Below are positions 1-8,218 of a stretch of DNA of 64,000 nt, in pieces; within the stretch, counting starts at the first letter, position 1; each line of letters begins with the position of its first letter. This DNA is from Streptomyces sp. MMG1121 (GTDB lineage Bacteria > Actinomycetota > Actinomycetes > Streptomycetales > Streptomycetaceae), in the NCBI RefSeq assembly GCF_001280015.1, contig NZ_LGDV01000186.1, positions 1 through 64,000 of the forward strand. Reading direction: 5' to 3'. Made by a program: the position numbers and the translations under genes. The notes under the pieces were generated by a model. The model saw only the letters and a program-made list of their open reading frames with translations, made no database searches and had not been told where the DNA came from.

Positions 1-135
1 AAACCGCAGCGCAAGCTGATTCAGAACATCGGCGGCGAAGCTCATACCAGAGCAACGATCTTGTCCTATGAAAGCAACGGGTTGATTCTTTACGGCTTCC
101 CTTGACCCCGTACGCCTTCCGGCTGGTGGTGCTGC
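1..135. other. window edge, unassigned stretch
   Basis: This stretch lies beyond the stop codon of the solute-binding protein gene. A plus-strand frame is open from the first base to a TGA at 103-105 (34 codons). Only about two thirds of its codons end in G or C, well below the neighbouring genes. It may be the tail of an atypical, possibly transferred, gene or simply non-coding. No permease gene for the adjacent binding protein can be seen here. Confidence 0.2.
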
Positions 136-1452
136 TCACCGGGAGACCCCGAAACCCTGCTTCTTCATGTCGGCGACCGTGTCGTCCTGCATCTTGTGCA
201 GGGCGGCGGCGAAGTCCGACTTGTTCTTGGCGGCGGAGCCGAACGCGTCCTTGAAGGAGGCGTAGGCGACGTTCACGTTCGGACCCCAGGCCGCCGGCGC
301 GGTGGTCTTCGCGATCCGGGCCGCCTCGGGGTAGAAGTCGGCCTGGTTCGAGAAGTAGTCCGGCGGGTTGGAGAACGCGCCGCTGAGCTGGGCGGACGTG
401 GAGGCCGGGTAGATACCGCCGTCCTTCGCCAGCGCGTTGAGGGCGTCGGGATCGGTGTTCAGCCACGCCGCGAACTCGGCGGCCGCCTCCCGGTGCGCGG
501 AGTCGGTGGTCACGGCCGTGGAGGAGCCGCCCCAGCTGCCGGTCAGGTCCTCGGTCGCCGACCACTGCGGCAGCGGGGCCATCGCCCACTTGCCCTTCGT
601 GTCGGGCGCGGCCGTGGTAAGCGTCCCCGGCGCCCACACGGCGCTCACCCAGGCGATCTGCTTGCCGGTGTCCAGCGCCTTGTTCCAGGCCGGGGTGTAC
701 ATCGGCTGGTTGTCGATCGCGCCCTCCTTGACCAGCCCGCCCCAGAACGCGGCGACCTTCCGGGTGGCGGTGTCGTCGATCGCGACCTTCCACTTGCCGC
801 CGGACGTGGTCCACCACGTGGCGCCGGCCTGCTGGGCCAGACCCGCGAAGAGGCCGGAGTCGTTGGCGGAGAAGGTCGTCAGGGACTTGTCCGGCGCCTT
901 CTTCTTCAACTGGCGGGCGGTCTCGGCGAACTGCTCCCAGGTGGTGGGGACCGTCAGGCCGTACTTCTTGAACAGGTCCTCGCGGTAGTAGAACATCATC
1001 GGGCCGATGTCCTGGGGTATCGCGTAGACCGCGTCGGTGCCGAGCGTGGTCTGCTGCCAGACGCCCTCGGCGAACTTGTCCTCGACGTCGCCGACCTGCT
1101 TGGAGATGTCGGCCAGCGCGTCATTGCTGACCAGCGTCGGCAGCGCCTGGTACTCGGCCTGCACCAGGTCCGGGGCCTTCTTCGCCTTGTGCGCGGTGAG
1201 GATCTTGGTGACCAGCGTGTCGCCGGACGCCTGCTTCTTCACCGTGACGGTGATCCGGTCCTTCTTCCCCGGCCCCTTGTTCCACAGGTCAACGACCTTG
1301 TCCATGCCGGGCGTCCAGGTCCAGTACGTCAGTGAGACCGGGCCGGACTCGGACGTGCTGTCGTCCCCGGAGCCGCAGGCGGCGAGGGTGGTCGCGCCGA
1401 GCGCGACGGCGAGGGCGGTTGTCACGAGGCGGCGGCGCTTCGTGTGCGGCAT
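136..1452 (-). CDS. sugar ABC transporter solute-binding lipoprotein (galacto-oligosaccharide locus)
   Basis: This is a 438-residue extracellular solute-binding protein of the carbohydrate (family 1) type. The N-terminus has three arginines, a hydrophobic stretch and a lipobox ending LAAC, which makes Cys26 the probable lipid-modified residue. The mature protein would sit on the outer face of the membrane and hand sugar to an ABC permease. The ATG start at 1452 is preceded by a GGGAGA ribosome binding site. The gene is divergent from a GH42 beta-galactosidase and shares LacI-type operators with it, so galactan-derived oligosaccharides are the likely ligand (inference from context). No permease or ATPase gene is visible in the 135 bases downstream; they may lie outside the window. 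Confidence 0.88.
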   Translation of the reverse strand: MPHTKRRRLVTTALAVALGATTLAACGSGDDSTSESGPVSLTYWTWTPGMDKVVDLWNKGPGKKDRITVTVKKQASGDTLVTKILTAHKAKKAPDLVQAEYQALPTLVSNDALADISKQVGDVEDKFAEGVWQQTTLGTDAVYAIPQDIGPMMFYYREDLFKKYGLTVPTTWEQFAETARQLKKKAPDKSLTTFSANDSGLFAGLAQQAGATWWTTSGGKWKVAIDDTATRKVAAFWGGLVKEGAIDNQPMYTPAWNKALDTGKQIAWVSAVWAPGTLTTAAPDTKGKWAMAPLPQWSATEDLTGSWGGSSTAVTTDSAHREAAAEFAAWLNTDPDALNALAKDGGIYPASTSAQLSGAFSNPPDYFSNQADFYPEAARIAKTTAPAAWGPNVNVAYASFKDAFGSAAKNKSDFAAALHKMQDDTVADMKKQGFGVSR

Positions 1453-1502
1453 GGTTTCTCCCCTGACCTGGGTCCCCGCCCGCTGCGGGGACTGCCATGC
1501 AG

Positions 1503-1518
1503 ATGTGCACGTTCACAT
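1503..1518. promoter_or_regulatory. LacI-type operator 1
   Basis: ATGTGCACGTTCACAT is an imperfect palindrome centred on CG, the layout of LacI/GalR-family operators. It lies about 50 bp upstream of the solute-binding protein start. Its core resembles the other two sites in this divergent region, which suggests one regulator binds all three. No LacI-type gene is in the window. Confidence 0.65.
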
Positions 1519-1556
1519 GACCCGGATCTCGTCAGCTGCAAGTCCCTGGCATGCTT

Positions 1557-1572
1557 CTGTGAGCGTTCACAG
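1557..1572. promoter_or_regulatory. LacI-type operator 2
   Basis: CTGTGAGCGTTCACAG is a nearly perfect 16-bp palindrome centred on CG. It overlaps the last bases of the -10 box predicted for the minus-strand binding-protein promoter, so a bound repressor would block RNA polymerase directly. Confidence 0.7.
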
Positions 1573-1599
1573 TAGAGAAACATCCCGGACACTTGTCAA
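1571..1599 (-). promoter_or_regulatory. promoter of the solute-binding protein gene
   Basis: Read on the minus strand, TTGACA (1594-1599) is followed after 17 bp by TCTACT (1571-1576). This is a good vegetative-type promoter. Operator 2 begins inside its -10 box, which fits induction by derepression. Confidence 0.6.
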
Positions 1600-1646
1600 T
1601 GGTTGTTGCTGTGCGGTTATGTTGGGCTCACATCACCGCTGCTGTG

Positions 1647-1660
1647 TGTGAACGTTCCCA
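1647..1660. promoter_or_regulatory. LacI-type operator 3
   Basis: TGTGAACGTTCCCA has the same GAACGTTC core as the other two sites and ends 26 bp before the GH42 start codon. It is placed to control the rightward beta-galactosidase transcript. Confidence 0.6.
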
Positions 1661-1686
1661 AATGATCGATTTCCCGGGAGAGATCC

Positions 1687-3717
1687 ATGCCGGACACCAG
1701 CCCCAGGGGCCTCACCAGGCTCGCCTTCGGCGGGGACTACAACCCCGAGCAGTGGCCGGAAAGCGTCTGGCAGGAGGACGTCCGGCTGATGCGGGAGGCC
1801 GGTGTCACGATGGTGAGCGTCGGGATCTTCTCCTGGGCCCTGCTGGAGCCGGCGCCGGGGGAGTACGACTTCGGCTGGCTGGACCGCGTCCTCGCCCTGC
1901 TGCACGCCGGCGGCATCCGCGTCGACCTCGGCACGCCCACCGTCTCCCCGCCCGCCTGGTTCTACCGCGCGCACCCCGAGGCGCTGCCCGTGACCGCCGA
2001 GGGCACGCGGTACGCGTTCGGCTCACGCGGCGCGATCTGCCACAGCAACGCGGACTACCGGGCCGCCGCCAAGGCGATCACCGTGAAACTCGCCGAACGC
2101 TACGGCGACCACCCCGCGCTCGCCCTGTGGCACGTGCACAACGAGTACGGCGTCCCCGTCTCGGCCTGCTACTGCGACTCCTGCGCCGCCCACTTCCGCC
2201 GCTGGCTCGCGCGGACCCATGGCACGGTCGAGGCGGTCAACGAGGCCTGGGGAACGGCCTTCTGGGGCCAGCACTACACCGGTTTCGAGCAGATCGGCCC
2301 ACCCCGGGCCACCCCGACCGTCGGCAACCCGGGCCAGGCCCTCGACTACAAGCGGTTCGCCGACGCGACCATCCGCGAGAACTTCCGGGCCGAACGCGAC
2401 ATCCTGCACCGCCTCTCCCCGGGTGTGCCGGTGACCACCAACTTCATGACCGCGCTCAGCCAGTGCGACTCGATCGACTACTGGGCCTGGGGCCGCGAGG
2501 TCGACCTCGTCACCAACGACCACTATCTGATCACCGACGGCCGCCGCACCCACGTCAACCTCGCCATGGCCGCCGACCTCACCCGCTCGGTCGCCGGCGG
2601 AGCGCCCTGGCTGCTGCTGGAGCACTCCACCTCGGGCGTCAACTGGCAGCCCCGCAACCCCGCCAAGGCACCCGGCCAGATGGCCCGCAACTCGCTCGCC
2701 CACGTGGCCCGCGGCTCCGAGGGCGCGATGTTCTTCCAGTGGCGCCAGTCCCGGCGCGGCGCCGAGAAGTTCCACTCGGCGATGCTGCCGCACGGCGGCA
2801 CCGACACCCGGGTCTGGCGCGAGGTGGCCGAACTGGGCGCGTCCGTCGGCTCGTTGAGCGGCATCCGCGGCACCCGCACCGAGGCCGACGTGGCCATGCT
2901 GTGGGACTGGCAGTCCTGGTGGGCACAGAACCTCGCCTGGCGCCCCAGCGAGGACCACGACCCGCGCGAACGCGCCGACGCCTTCTACGCGTCCCTCTAC
3001 GACCGCCACCTCACCGTCGACTTCGCCCATCCGGAAGCCGACTTGTCGGTGTATCCCCTTGTCGTCGTACCCGCCCTGTACCTGACGACGGAGGCGGCCG
3101 GGAACAACGTCCGCGAGTACGTCGAGAACGGCGGCACGCTCGTGGTGTCGTACTTCTCCGGCATCGTCGACGAGCACGACGCCGTGCACGAGGGCGCCTA
3201 CCCCGGTGCGCTGCGTGACGTCCTCGGCCTGACGGTGGAGGAGTTCTCGCCGCTGCTGACGGACCAGCGGGTGCGGCTGACCGGCCCCGACGGCGCCGGG
3301 TCGACGGAGCTGACCGGCGACGTGTGGACGGAGTTCGTCGTGCCGCGCGGCGCCGAGACCGTGTGGGAGTACGCCGACGGGCTCACCGCGGGCCGCCCGG
3401 CCGTCACCCGGCACCGGCTCGGCCGGGGCGCCGCCTGGTACGTCTCCACCCGCCTCGACGCCCACGGCCTCGACGCCCTGATCGGCCGGGCGGCCGACGA
3501 CGCCCGGATCCCCCCGCGCACCGACCTGCCCCGGGACGTCGAAGTGGTGCGCCGCAGCGGCGAGTCCGGCACCTATCTCTTCGCGATCAACCACACCGCC
3601 GGCGACACGAAGGTGCCGCTGGACACGCCCGGCACCGAACTGCTGACGGGCGAACGCGCCGCGGGCCGGCTCGCGGTTCCGGCGGGGGCCGTCCGGGTCG
3701 TACGACTCGACGGCTGA
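1687..3717 (+). CDS. GH42 beta-galactosidase
   Basis: This 676-residue protein is a cytoplasmic family-42 glycoside hydrolase that cleaves terminal beta-galactosyl residues. The N-terminal GGDYNPEQWPE segment is typical of the family. The proposed acid/base is Glu153 in HVHNEYG and the nucleophile Glu312 in LLEHSTSG. Cys118 together with Cys161, Cys163 and Cys166 matches the zinc-binding cluster known in GH42 trimers. No signal peptide is present. The ATG at 1687 follows a GGGAGAG ribosome binding site. The gene sits between a LacI-type operator and a strong stem-loop. With the endo-galactanase downstream and the binding protein upstream it would finish the breakdown of imported galacto-oligosaccharides. 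Confidence 0.93.
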   Translation: MPDTSPRGLTRLAFGGDYNPEQWPESVWQEDVRLMREAGVTMVSVGIFSWALLEPAPGEYDFGWLDRVLALLHAGGIRVDLGTPTVSPPAWFYRAHPEALPVTAEGTRYAFGSRGAICHSNADYRAAAKAITVKLAERYGDHPALALWHVHNEYGVPVSACYCDSCAAHFRRWLARTHGTVEAVNEAWGTAFWGQHYTGFEQIGPPRATPTVGNPGQALDYKRFADATIRENFRAERDILHRLSPGVPVTTNFMTALSQCDSIDYWAWGREVDLVTNDHYLITDGRRTHVNLAMAADLTRSVAGGAPWLLLEHSTSGVNWQPRNPAKAPGQMARNSLAHVARGSEGAMFFQWRQSRRGAEKFHSAMLPHGGTDTRVWREVAELGASVGSLSGIRGTRTEADVAMLWDWQSWWAQNLAWRPSEDHDPRERADAFYASLYDRHLTVDFAHPEADLSVYPLVVVPALYLTTEAAGNNVREYVENGGTLVVSYFSGIVDEHDAVHEGAYPGALRDVLGLTVEEFSPLLTDQRVRLTGPDGAGSTELTGDVWTEFVVPRGAETVWEYADGLTAGRPAVTRHRLGRGAAWYVSTRLDAHGLDALIGRAADDARIPPRTDLPRDVEVVRRSGESGTYLFAINHTAGDTKVPLDTPGTELLTGERAAGRLAVPAGAVRVVRLDG

Positions 3718-3724
3718 GCAGGCC

Positions 3725-3766
3725 CCCCTCCGCCCGCGTGTGCCACGAGAGCCGCGGGCGGAGGGG
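3725..3766 (+). terminator. stem-loop terminator after the GH42 gene
   Basis: A perfect 14-bp inverted repeat (CCCCTCCGCCCGCG at 3725-3738 and its complement at 3753-3766) encloses a 14-base loop. It starts 7 bp after the GH42 stop and has no U-tract, as is common in Streptomyces. It may lower expression of the GH53 gene relative to GH42, or mark separate transcription units. Confidence 0.75.
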
Positions 3767-3826
3767 CTCTCCTCCAGCCCCACTGGAGGACACCCCTCCC
3801 CAGTTACGTCGAAGGGACGACGGACG

Positions 3827-5389
3827 ATGAAGTTCCATCCCAGACGCACCATCAGAGCCCTGCTGCTGCCGCTCGCCGCCGGGCTCGCCCTCACCGCCGT
3901 GCCCGCCCAGACCGCGCAGGCCGCGAGCACCCTGACCAACGGCGGCTTCGAGTCCGACGGCACCGGCACGGCCACTCCGGCCGGCTGGTCCGAGTACGGA
4001 GACACCGGCGCCTCGTACACCGAGTCCGGTGGCCACAGCGGGAGTTACCGCCTCACCCAGTACGCGTCCGCCGCCTACAAGGTGGAGACGTACCAGTATC
4101 TGTCGGGCCTGACCAACGGCAGCTACACCCTGACCGCGTGGGTGCGCTCCAGCGGCGGTCAGAACGCCGCGTACATAGCGCTCAAGAATTGCGGGAGTGC
4201 GGAGCAGCGTACCGATCTGCCCGTCTCGTCCAGTGGGTGGATCCGCATCGTCACGCCGGTCAATGTGACCGGCAACCAGTGCACCATCAGCATCAACAGT
4301 GACGCGAACGCCGGCAACTGGATCAATGTTGACGATCTGACCTTCACGTCCGGCACGACCGGTACATCCATCCACGGCGCCGACATCTCCTCCCTCGCCA
4401 AGAGCGAGGCCAAGGGCGGGGTCTACAGGACGAGTTCCGGCACCACCGGCGACGCGCTGGCCATCCTGAAGTCCTACGGCATGAACTACGCCCGCCTGAA
4501 GGTCTGGGTGAACCCCGCGGACGGTTACAACGACAAGGCGCACGTCCTCGCCATGGCCAAGCGCATCAAGGCGCAGGGCATGAAGCTCCTGGTCGACTTC
4601 CACTACTCCGACACCTGGGCCGACCCCGGCGCCCAGACCAAGCCGGCCGCATGGGTGGGCCATACATACAGTCAGCTCAAGACAGACGTGTACAACCACA
4701 CGTACGACGTATTGAACGCCTTGAAGGCTCAAGGCACCACCGCCGACATGGTCCAGATCGGCAATGAGATCAACGGCGGCATGCTCTGGGCCGAGGGATC
4801 GACCGACAACTGGAGCCAGCTGGCCGGACTGCTCAACTCGGGCTACGACGCCGCCAAGGCGGTCAGCTCGTCCACGGTCGTCGCGCTGCACCTGGCCAAG
4901 GGCGGGGACAAGGCCGGCACCGAGTGGTGGTTCGACAACGCCGTGGCGGACGGCGTGAAGTTCGACGCGATCGGCCTGTCGTACTACGGCTACTGGCACG
5001 GCCCGCTCTCCGACTTCCAGAGCACGCTGGACGACGCGGCCTCCCGCTACGGCAAGCCCGTGTTCGTCGCCGAGACCGCCTACCCCTTCACGCTGGCCCA
5101 GGACGACTCCCTGGAGAACCAGATCGACACCACCGGCGAGCTGGTGAGCGGCTACCCGGCGACGGTGGCCGGCCAGACCGAGTGGATGAACGACGTGGCG
5201 AGCATCGTGGAGGCCGTCCCGAACGGCCGAGGCCTCGGTGTCTTCTACTGGGAGGCCACCTGGACCGCCGTCACCGGCAACGGCTGGGATCCCACCGACG
5301 CCACCTCCGGCAACGGCTGGGAGAACCAGGCCCTGTTCGGCTACGACCGCAAGGCGCTCTCCTCCATGACGTGGTTCAGCCACCGCTGA
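3827..5389 (+). CDS. secreted GH53 arabinogalactan endo-beta-1,4-galactanase with N-terminal carbohydrate-binding domain
   Basis: This 520-residue protein carries a Sec-type signal peptide (arginines, hydrophobic core, cleavage near AQAAS at about residue 33). Residues 36-176 form a beta-rich module typical of carbohydrate-binding domains, possibly CBM61-like. Residues 181-520 are the GH53 catalytic domain. The acid/base is Glu314 (IGNEI) and the nucleophile Glu416 (VAETAYP). The enzyme would hydrolyse beta-1,4-galactan outside the cell and feed the neighbouring transporter and GH42 enzyme. The ATG at 3827 was chosen because GAAGGGA lies upstream and the signal peptide starts there. Parts of the binding module (about 4180-4360) are less GC-rich than the surroundings. 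Confidence 0.92.
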   Translation: MKFHPRRTIRALLLPLAAGLALTAVPAQTAQAASTLTNGGFESDGTGTATPAGWSEYGDTGASYTESGGHSGSYRLTQYASAAYKVETYQYLSGLTNGSYTLTAWVRSSGGQNAAYIALKNCGSAEQRTDLPVSSSGWIRIVTPVNVTGNQCTISINSDANAGNWINVDDLTFTSGTTGTSIHGADISSLAKSEAKGGVYRTSSGTTGDALAILKSYGMNYARLKVWVNPADGYNDKAHVLAMAKRIKAQGMKLLVDFHYSDTWADPGAQTKPAAWVGHTYSQLKTDVYNHTYDVLNALKAQGTTADMVQIGNEINGGMLWAEGSTDNWSQLAGLLNSGYDAAKAVSSSTVVALHLAKGGDKAGTEWWFDNAVADGVKFDAIGLSYYGYWHGPLSDFQSTLDDAASRYGKPVFVAETAYPFTLAQDDSLENQIDTTGELVSGYPATVAGQTEWMNDVASIVEAVPNGRGLGVFYWEATWTAVTGNGWDPTDATSGNGWENQALFGYDRKALSSMTWFSHR

Positions 5390-5402
5390 ACCACCCGTGA
5401 CG

Positions 5403-5431
5403 GGGCCCGGCCTTCGGGGGCGGCCGGGCCC
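5403..5431 (+). terminator. stem-loop terminator after the GH53 gene
   Basis: GGGCCCGGCC (5403-5412) pairs perfectly with GGCCGGGCCC (5422-5431) around a 9-base loop. It begins 14 bp after the galactanase stop codon. Confidence 0.75.
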
Positions 5432-5578
5432 TCGCCCCGTGTCCGGGCCCGGCCGGTGCTCCTCGGTCGCGCGGCGCTCCGTACCGGACAACGGCCGCCG
5501 AGTCCCGGACGCGACGGCGTCGCCCGGGCCACAGTGGGAACACTGCGTACGAGGAGGCCGGGGACGGAGGGCGGACGG

Positions 5579-5866
5579 ATGACGGGAACTCCCTCGGGCC
5601 GGATGCGGAAGGCGATCCTGGAATGGCTCAAGGACCCCTCGGCCCACTTCCCCGCCCGCGGCCGTCGCGACCTCGCCGAGACCGGCGTCACCGCCCGGGC
5701 CGTGGCCGCCAAGCTCGGCGTGCCCTGCCGTACCGCCCGCGCCCACCTGGACTTCCTCACCCGCCTCGGCCTGCTGCGGGCCCACCGCGTGCGCTGCCGC
5801 CGCTACTACCGGCGCGACGAGATCCGCATCGTCGAAGTGGCCCGGATGTTCGAGAAGGGCTGGTGA
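5579..5866 (+). CDS. small winged-helix DNA-binding protein (ArsR-like)
   Basis: This 95-residue basic protein looks like a single helix-turn-helix domain. The segment from about residue 30 to 65 ([20 protein letters not shown] then [13 protein letters not shown]) has the pattern of a recognition helix, and RRYYRRDE resembles a wing. It has no ligand domain and no obvious metal site. The ATG at 5579 was chosen over upstream frame extension because GGAGGGCGG precedes it. It may regulate the fluoride exporter genes that follow 113 bp downstream, but nothing proves this. Confidence 0.65.
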   Translation: MTGTPSGRMRKAILEWLKDPSAHFPARGRRDLAETGVTARAVAAKLGVPCRTARAHLDFLTRLGLLRAHRVRCRRYYRRDEIRIVEVARMFEKGW

Positions 5867-5979
5867 GCACGCCGTTCCCGGACCGTCGTACAGGCGCAAC
5901 GCCGCTCGGCCGTGCGGCGGTACCCTGGTGCCCGGCCGTGATCACCCGTCGGGGCGGGCCGAACAGGAGACGTACCAGC

Positions 5980-6441
5980 ATGACAGCCCCGGAAGCCGAG
6001 AGCATCCGTGTCCGCGCCGCGTCACGCGGGCGGGCCGAGTGGCGTACCCAGGGTCCCGTCGTCGCGGTGGTCGCGATCGGCGGCGCCGTCGGCGCGACGG
6101 CCCGCTACGCGCTGACCCTCGCCTGGCCCACGCCCGCCGGCTGCTTCCCCTGGGCGACCTTCTGGACCAACGTCATCGGATGCGCCGTGATCGGCGTGTT
6201 CATGGTCCTCATCACCGACGTGTGGGCTGCCCACCGCCTGGTGCGCCCGTTCTTCGGCACCGGCGTCCTCGGCGGCTTCACCACGTTCTCCACCTACGCC
6301 GTCGACATCCGCAAGCTGGTCGAGAGCGGCCGCCCGGGCCTCTGGCCGGCCTATCTCGCCGGGACGCTGTGCGCGGCCCTGGCGGCGGTGTGGCTCGGCG
6401 CGGTGGCCGCCCGCCGGGTGCTCATCAGGAGGCAGCGATGA
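5980..6441 (+). CDS. crcB: fluoride channel subunit CrcB/Fluc (first copy)
   Basis: This 153-residue membrane protein has four hydrophobic segments and the CrcB signatures: [10 protein letters not shown] near the N-terminus, [18 protein letters not shown] residues, and [12 protein letters not shown]. Fluc proteins export fluoride as dual-topology dimers. The ATG at 5980 has AGGAGA upstream. The stop overlaps the next start as ATGA (6438-6441), so translation is probably coupled. A second, diverged copy lies two genes on, which suggests a heteromeric channel. No fluoride riboswitch could be recognised upstream. Confidence 0.9.
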   Translation: MTAPEAESIRVRAASRGRAEWRTQGPVVAVVAIGGAVGATARYALTLAWPTPAGCFPWATFWTNVIGCAVIGVFMVLITDVWAAHRLVRPFFGTGVLGGFTTFSTYAVDIRKLVESGRPGLWPAYLAGTLCAALAAVWLGAVAARRVLIRRQR

Positions 6442-6818
6442 CGTCGCTCAGCGGCCGGGCCCTCCGGCTCACCGTCTACATCGGCGAGGACGACACCTGG
6501 CACCACAGGCCCCTCTACTCCGAGATCGTGCACCGCGCGCACGCGGCCGGACTCGCCGGGGCGAGCGTCTTCCGGGGCATCGAGGGCTTCGGCGCCTCCT
6601 CCCGCATCCACACCTCGCGCCTGTTGTCGCTGAGCGAGGACCTGCCCGTGGCGATCGTCGTCGTGGACACGGAGGAGCGGGTGCGGGCGTTCCTGCCGCA
6701 GCTCGACGAACTCGTCGGCGAGGGTCTGGTGACCCTGGAGGAGTGCGAGGTCGTCCGGTACGTGGGGCGGACGGCGGGACCGGACGCCGCGGAGCCGGAA
6801 GGTAAGAAGTCGTTGTGA
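6438..6818 (+). CDS. DUF190 family protein associated with CrcB
   Basis: This 126-residue soluble protein has the DUF190 pattern: [17 protein letters not shown] at the start, then [15 protein letters not shown], then a [13 protein letters not shown] strand-helix. The family has a ferredoxin-like, PII-resembling fold and is repeatedly found beside crcB. Its biochemical role is not established. It overlaps both neighbours (ATGA at 6438 and GTGA at 6815), so all three proteins are probably made together. Confidence 0.85.
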   Translation: MTSLSGRALRLTVYIGEDDTWHHRPLYSEIVHRAHAAGLAGASVFRGIEGFGASSRIHTSRLLSLSEDLPVAIVVVDTEERVRAFLPQLDELVGEGLVTLEECEVVRYVGRTAGPDAAEPEGKKSL

Positions 6819-7189
6819 ACTGGCTACTGGTCATCGCGGGGGCCCTGGTCGGTGCACCGCTGCGCTACCTCGCCGACCGCTCCGTACAGGCCCGCCACGA
6901 CTCGGTCTTCCCCTGGGGCACGCTCGTGGTGAACGTCGTCGGCTGTCTGGTCCTCGGGCTGCTCACGGGCGCGGCCGCCGCCGGGGCCGCCGGGCCCCAC
7001 CTGCAGCTTCTGCTCGGCACCGGGCTGTGCGGCGCGCTGACGACCTACTCGACGTTCTCCTACGAGACCCTGCGGCTGACCGAGGCCGGTTCCGGGCTCT
7101 ACGCTGCGGTCAACGTCGTCACGAGCGTGGCGGCCGGGCTCGCCGCGGCCTTCGCCGGGGTCTGGCTCGCCGGAGCGCTGTGGGCCTGA
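6815..7189 (+). CDS. crcB: fluoride channel subunit CrcB/Fluc (second copy)
   Basis: This 124-residue protein has four membrane segments with the Fluc motifs [14 protein letters not shown] and [13 protein letters not shown]. It starts with GTG inside the preceding stop codon. It is shorter than the first copy and differs from it, as expected for the second half of a heterodimeric, fixed-orientation channel (known for paired crcB genes in Gram-positive bacteria; inferred here). Confidence 0.9.
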   Translation: MNWLLVIAGALVGAPLRYLADRSVQARHDSVFPWGTLVVNVVGCLVLGLLTGAAAAGAAGPHLQLLLGTGLCGALTTYSTFSYETLRLTEAGSGLYAAVNVVTSVAAGLAAAFAGVWLAGALWA

Positions 7190-7262
7190 TCCCTGCCCTA
7201 CGGTCGGGCATAGTAAGACTGTCTACAGCACTGTCGACCAACTCTCCTCAGAACTGGATCCC

Positions 7263-8099
7263 ATGAGCGCCATCTCCGTCGGTCAAGCCGTCGTCCTCGG
7301 AGTCGTCGAGGGGGTGACCGAGTTCCTCCCGGTGTCCTCCACCGGTCACCTGAAGATCGCCGAGGGGCTCATGAACATCCCCGTCGACGACACGTCCGTC
7401 GTCGCCTTCTCGGCCGTCATCCAGGTCGGCGCCATCGCCGCCGTGCTCGTGTACTTCTTCAAGGACATCAAGCGGATCGTCTCCGCCTGGTTCCGCGGTC
7501 TCACCAACCGCGAGGAGCGCTACCACCACGACTACAAGTTCGCCTGGTGGGTGATCGCCGCCACCATCCCGATCGTCGTCGTGGGCCTGGCCGCCAAGCC
7601 GCTGATCGACGGTGCGCTCGGCTCCCTGTGGGTGGTGGCCGGCTCGCTGATCGTCGGTTCGGGCGTGATGTGGGCGGCTGACCAGATGGGCCGGCACAAG
7701 CGCGGCGAGGACGACACCTCGTTCAAGGACGCGATGTGGGTCGGCTGCTCCCAGATCCTCGCCCTGCTCTTCCCCGGCTTCTCCCGCTCCGGCGCCACCA
7801 TGTCCACCGCGCTCATCCTGGACCTGGACCGCGTCGCCGCCACCCGGCTGTCGTTCTTCCTCGGCATCCCGGCCCTGACCGGCGCGGGCATCTACGAGCT
7901 GAAGGACGCCCTCGGCGCCGGCGTGGGCGCGGCCCCGCTGGCCGTCGGCACCATCGTCTCCTTCGTGGTCGCCTACGCCTCCATCGCCTGGCTGCTGAAG
8001 TTCGTCGCCAAGCACTCCTTCAACGCCTTCGTGATCTACCGGATCGCCATCGGCGCGGGCCTGCTCGGCCTGCTCGCCACGGGTGTGCTCAGCGCCTGA
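7263..8099 (+). CDS. uppP: undecaprenyl-diphosphatase UppP (BacA)
   Basis: This 278-residue multi-pass membrane enzyme removes a phosphate from undecaprenyl diphosphate, recycling the lipid carrier of peptidoglycan synthesis. The conserved VVEGVTEFLPVSSTGH (residues 14-29) and PGFSRSGATMS (about residues 171-181) are both intact. The length matches the family. The gene stands alone between the fluoride genes and a strong terminator. Extra copies can confer bacitracin tolerance. Confidence 0.95.
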   Translation: MSAISVGQAVVLGVVEGVTEFLPVSSTGHLKIAEGLMNIPVDDTSVVAFSAVIQVGAIAAVLVYFFKDIKRIVSAWFRGLTNREERYHHDYKFAWWVIAATIPIVVVGLAAKPLIDGALGSLWVVAGSLIVGSGVMWAADQMGRHKRGEDDTSFKDAMWVGCSQILALLFPGFSRSGATMSTALILDLDRVAATRLSFFLGIPALTGAGIYELKDALGAGVGAAPLAVGTIVSFVVAYASIAWLLKFVAKHSFNAFVIYRIAIGAGLLGLLATGVLSA

Positions 8100-8117
8100 T
8101 CCGCCTGTCCTGGTCGC

Positions 8118-8160
8118 TCACGGGGTGTGGATGCCTGTATTCAGGTGCCACACCCCGTGA
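8118..8160 (+). terminator. terminator after uppP
   Basis: TCACGGGGTGTGG (8118-8130) and its exact complement (8148-8160) form a 13-bp stem. An inner CCTG/CAGG stem (8134-8137 with 8142-8145) closes the loop. It begins about 20 bp after the stop codon and separates uppP from the amide-catabolism cluster. Confidence 0.85.
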
Positions 8161-8181
8161 ATGTTTCCTTGCCTCGATGCC

Positions 8182-8211
8182 TTGACAGTCCCGGCGCGCA
8201 ACCCGCAGGAT
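8182..8211 (+). promoter_or_regulatory. promoter of the FadR-like regulator gene
   Basis: TTGACA (8182-8187), an 18-bp spacer and CAGGAT (8206-8211) form a good vegetative promoter. The expected transcription start, 7-8 bases after the -10 box, falls on the GTG start codon at 8219. The mRNA is therefore probably leaderless. Confidence 0.65.
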
Positions 8212-8218
8212 CGCTCCC

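Noticed and set aside
5867..5979. Possible fluoride riboswitch before the first crcB gene
   Set aside because: The short leader shows no convincing match to the conserved crcB-motif core or pseudoknot segments, only general GC-rich sequence.
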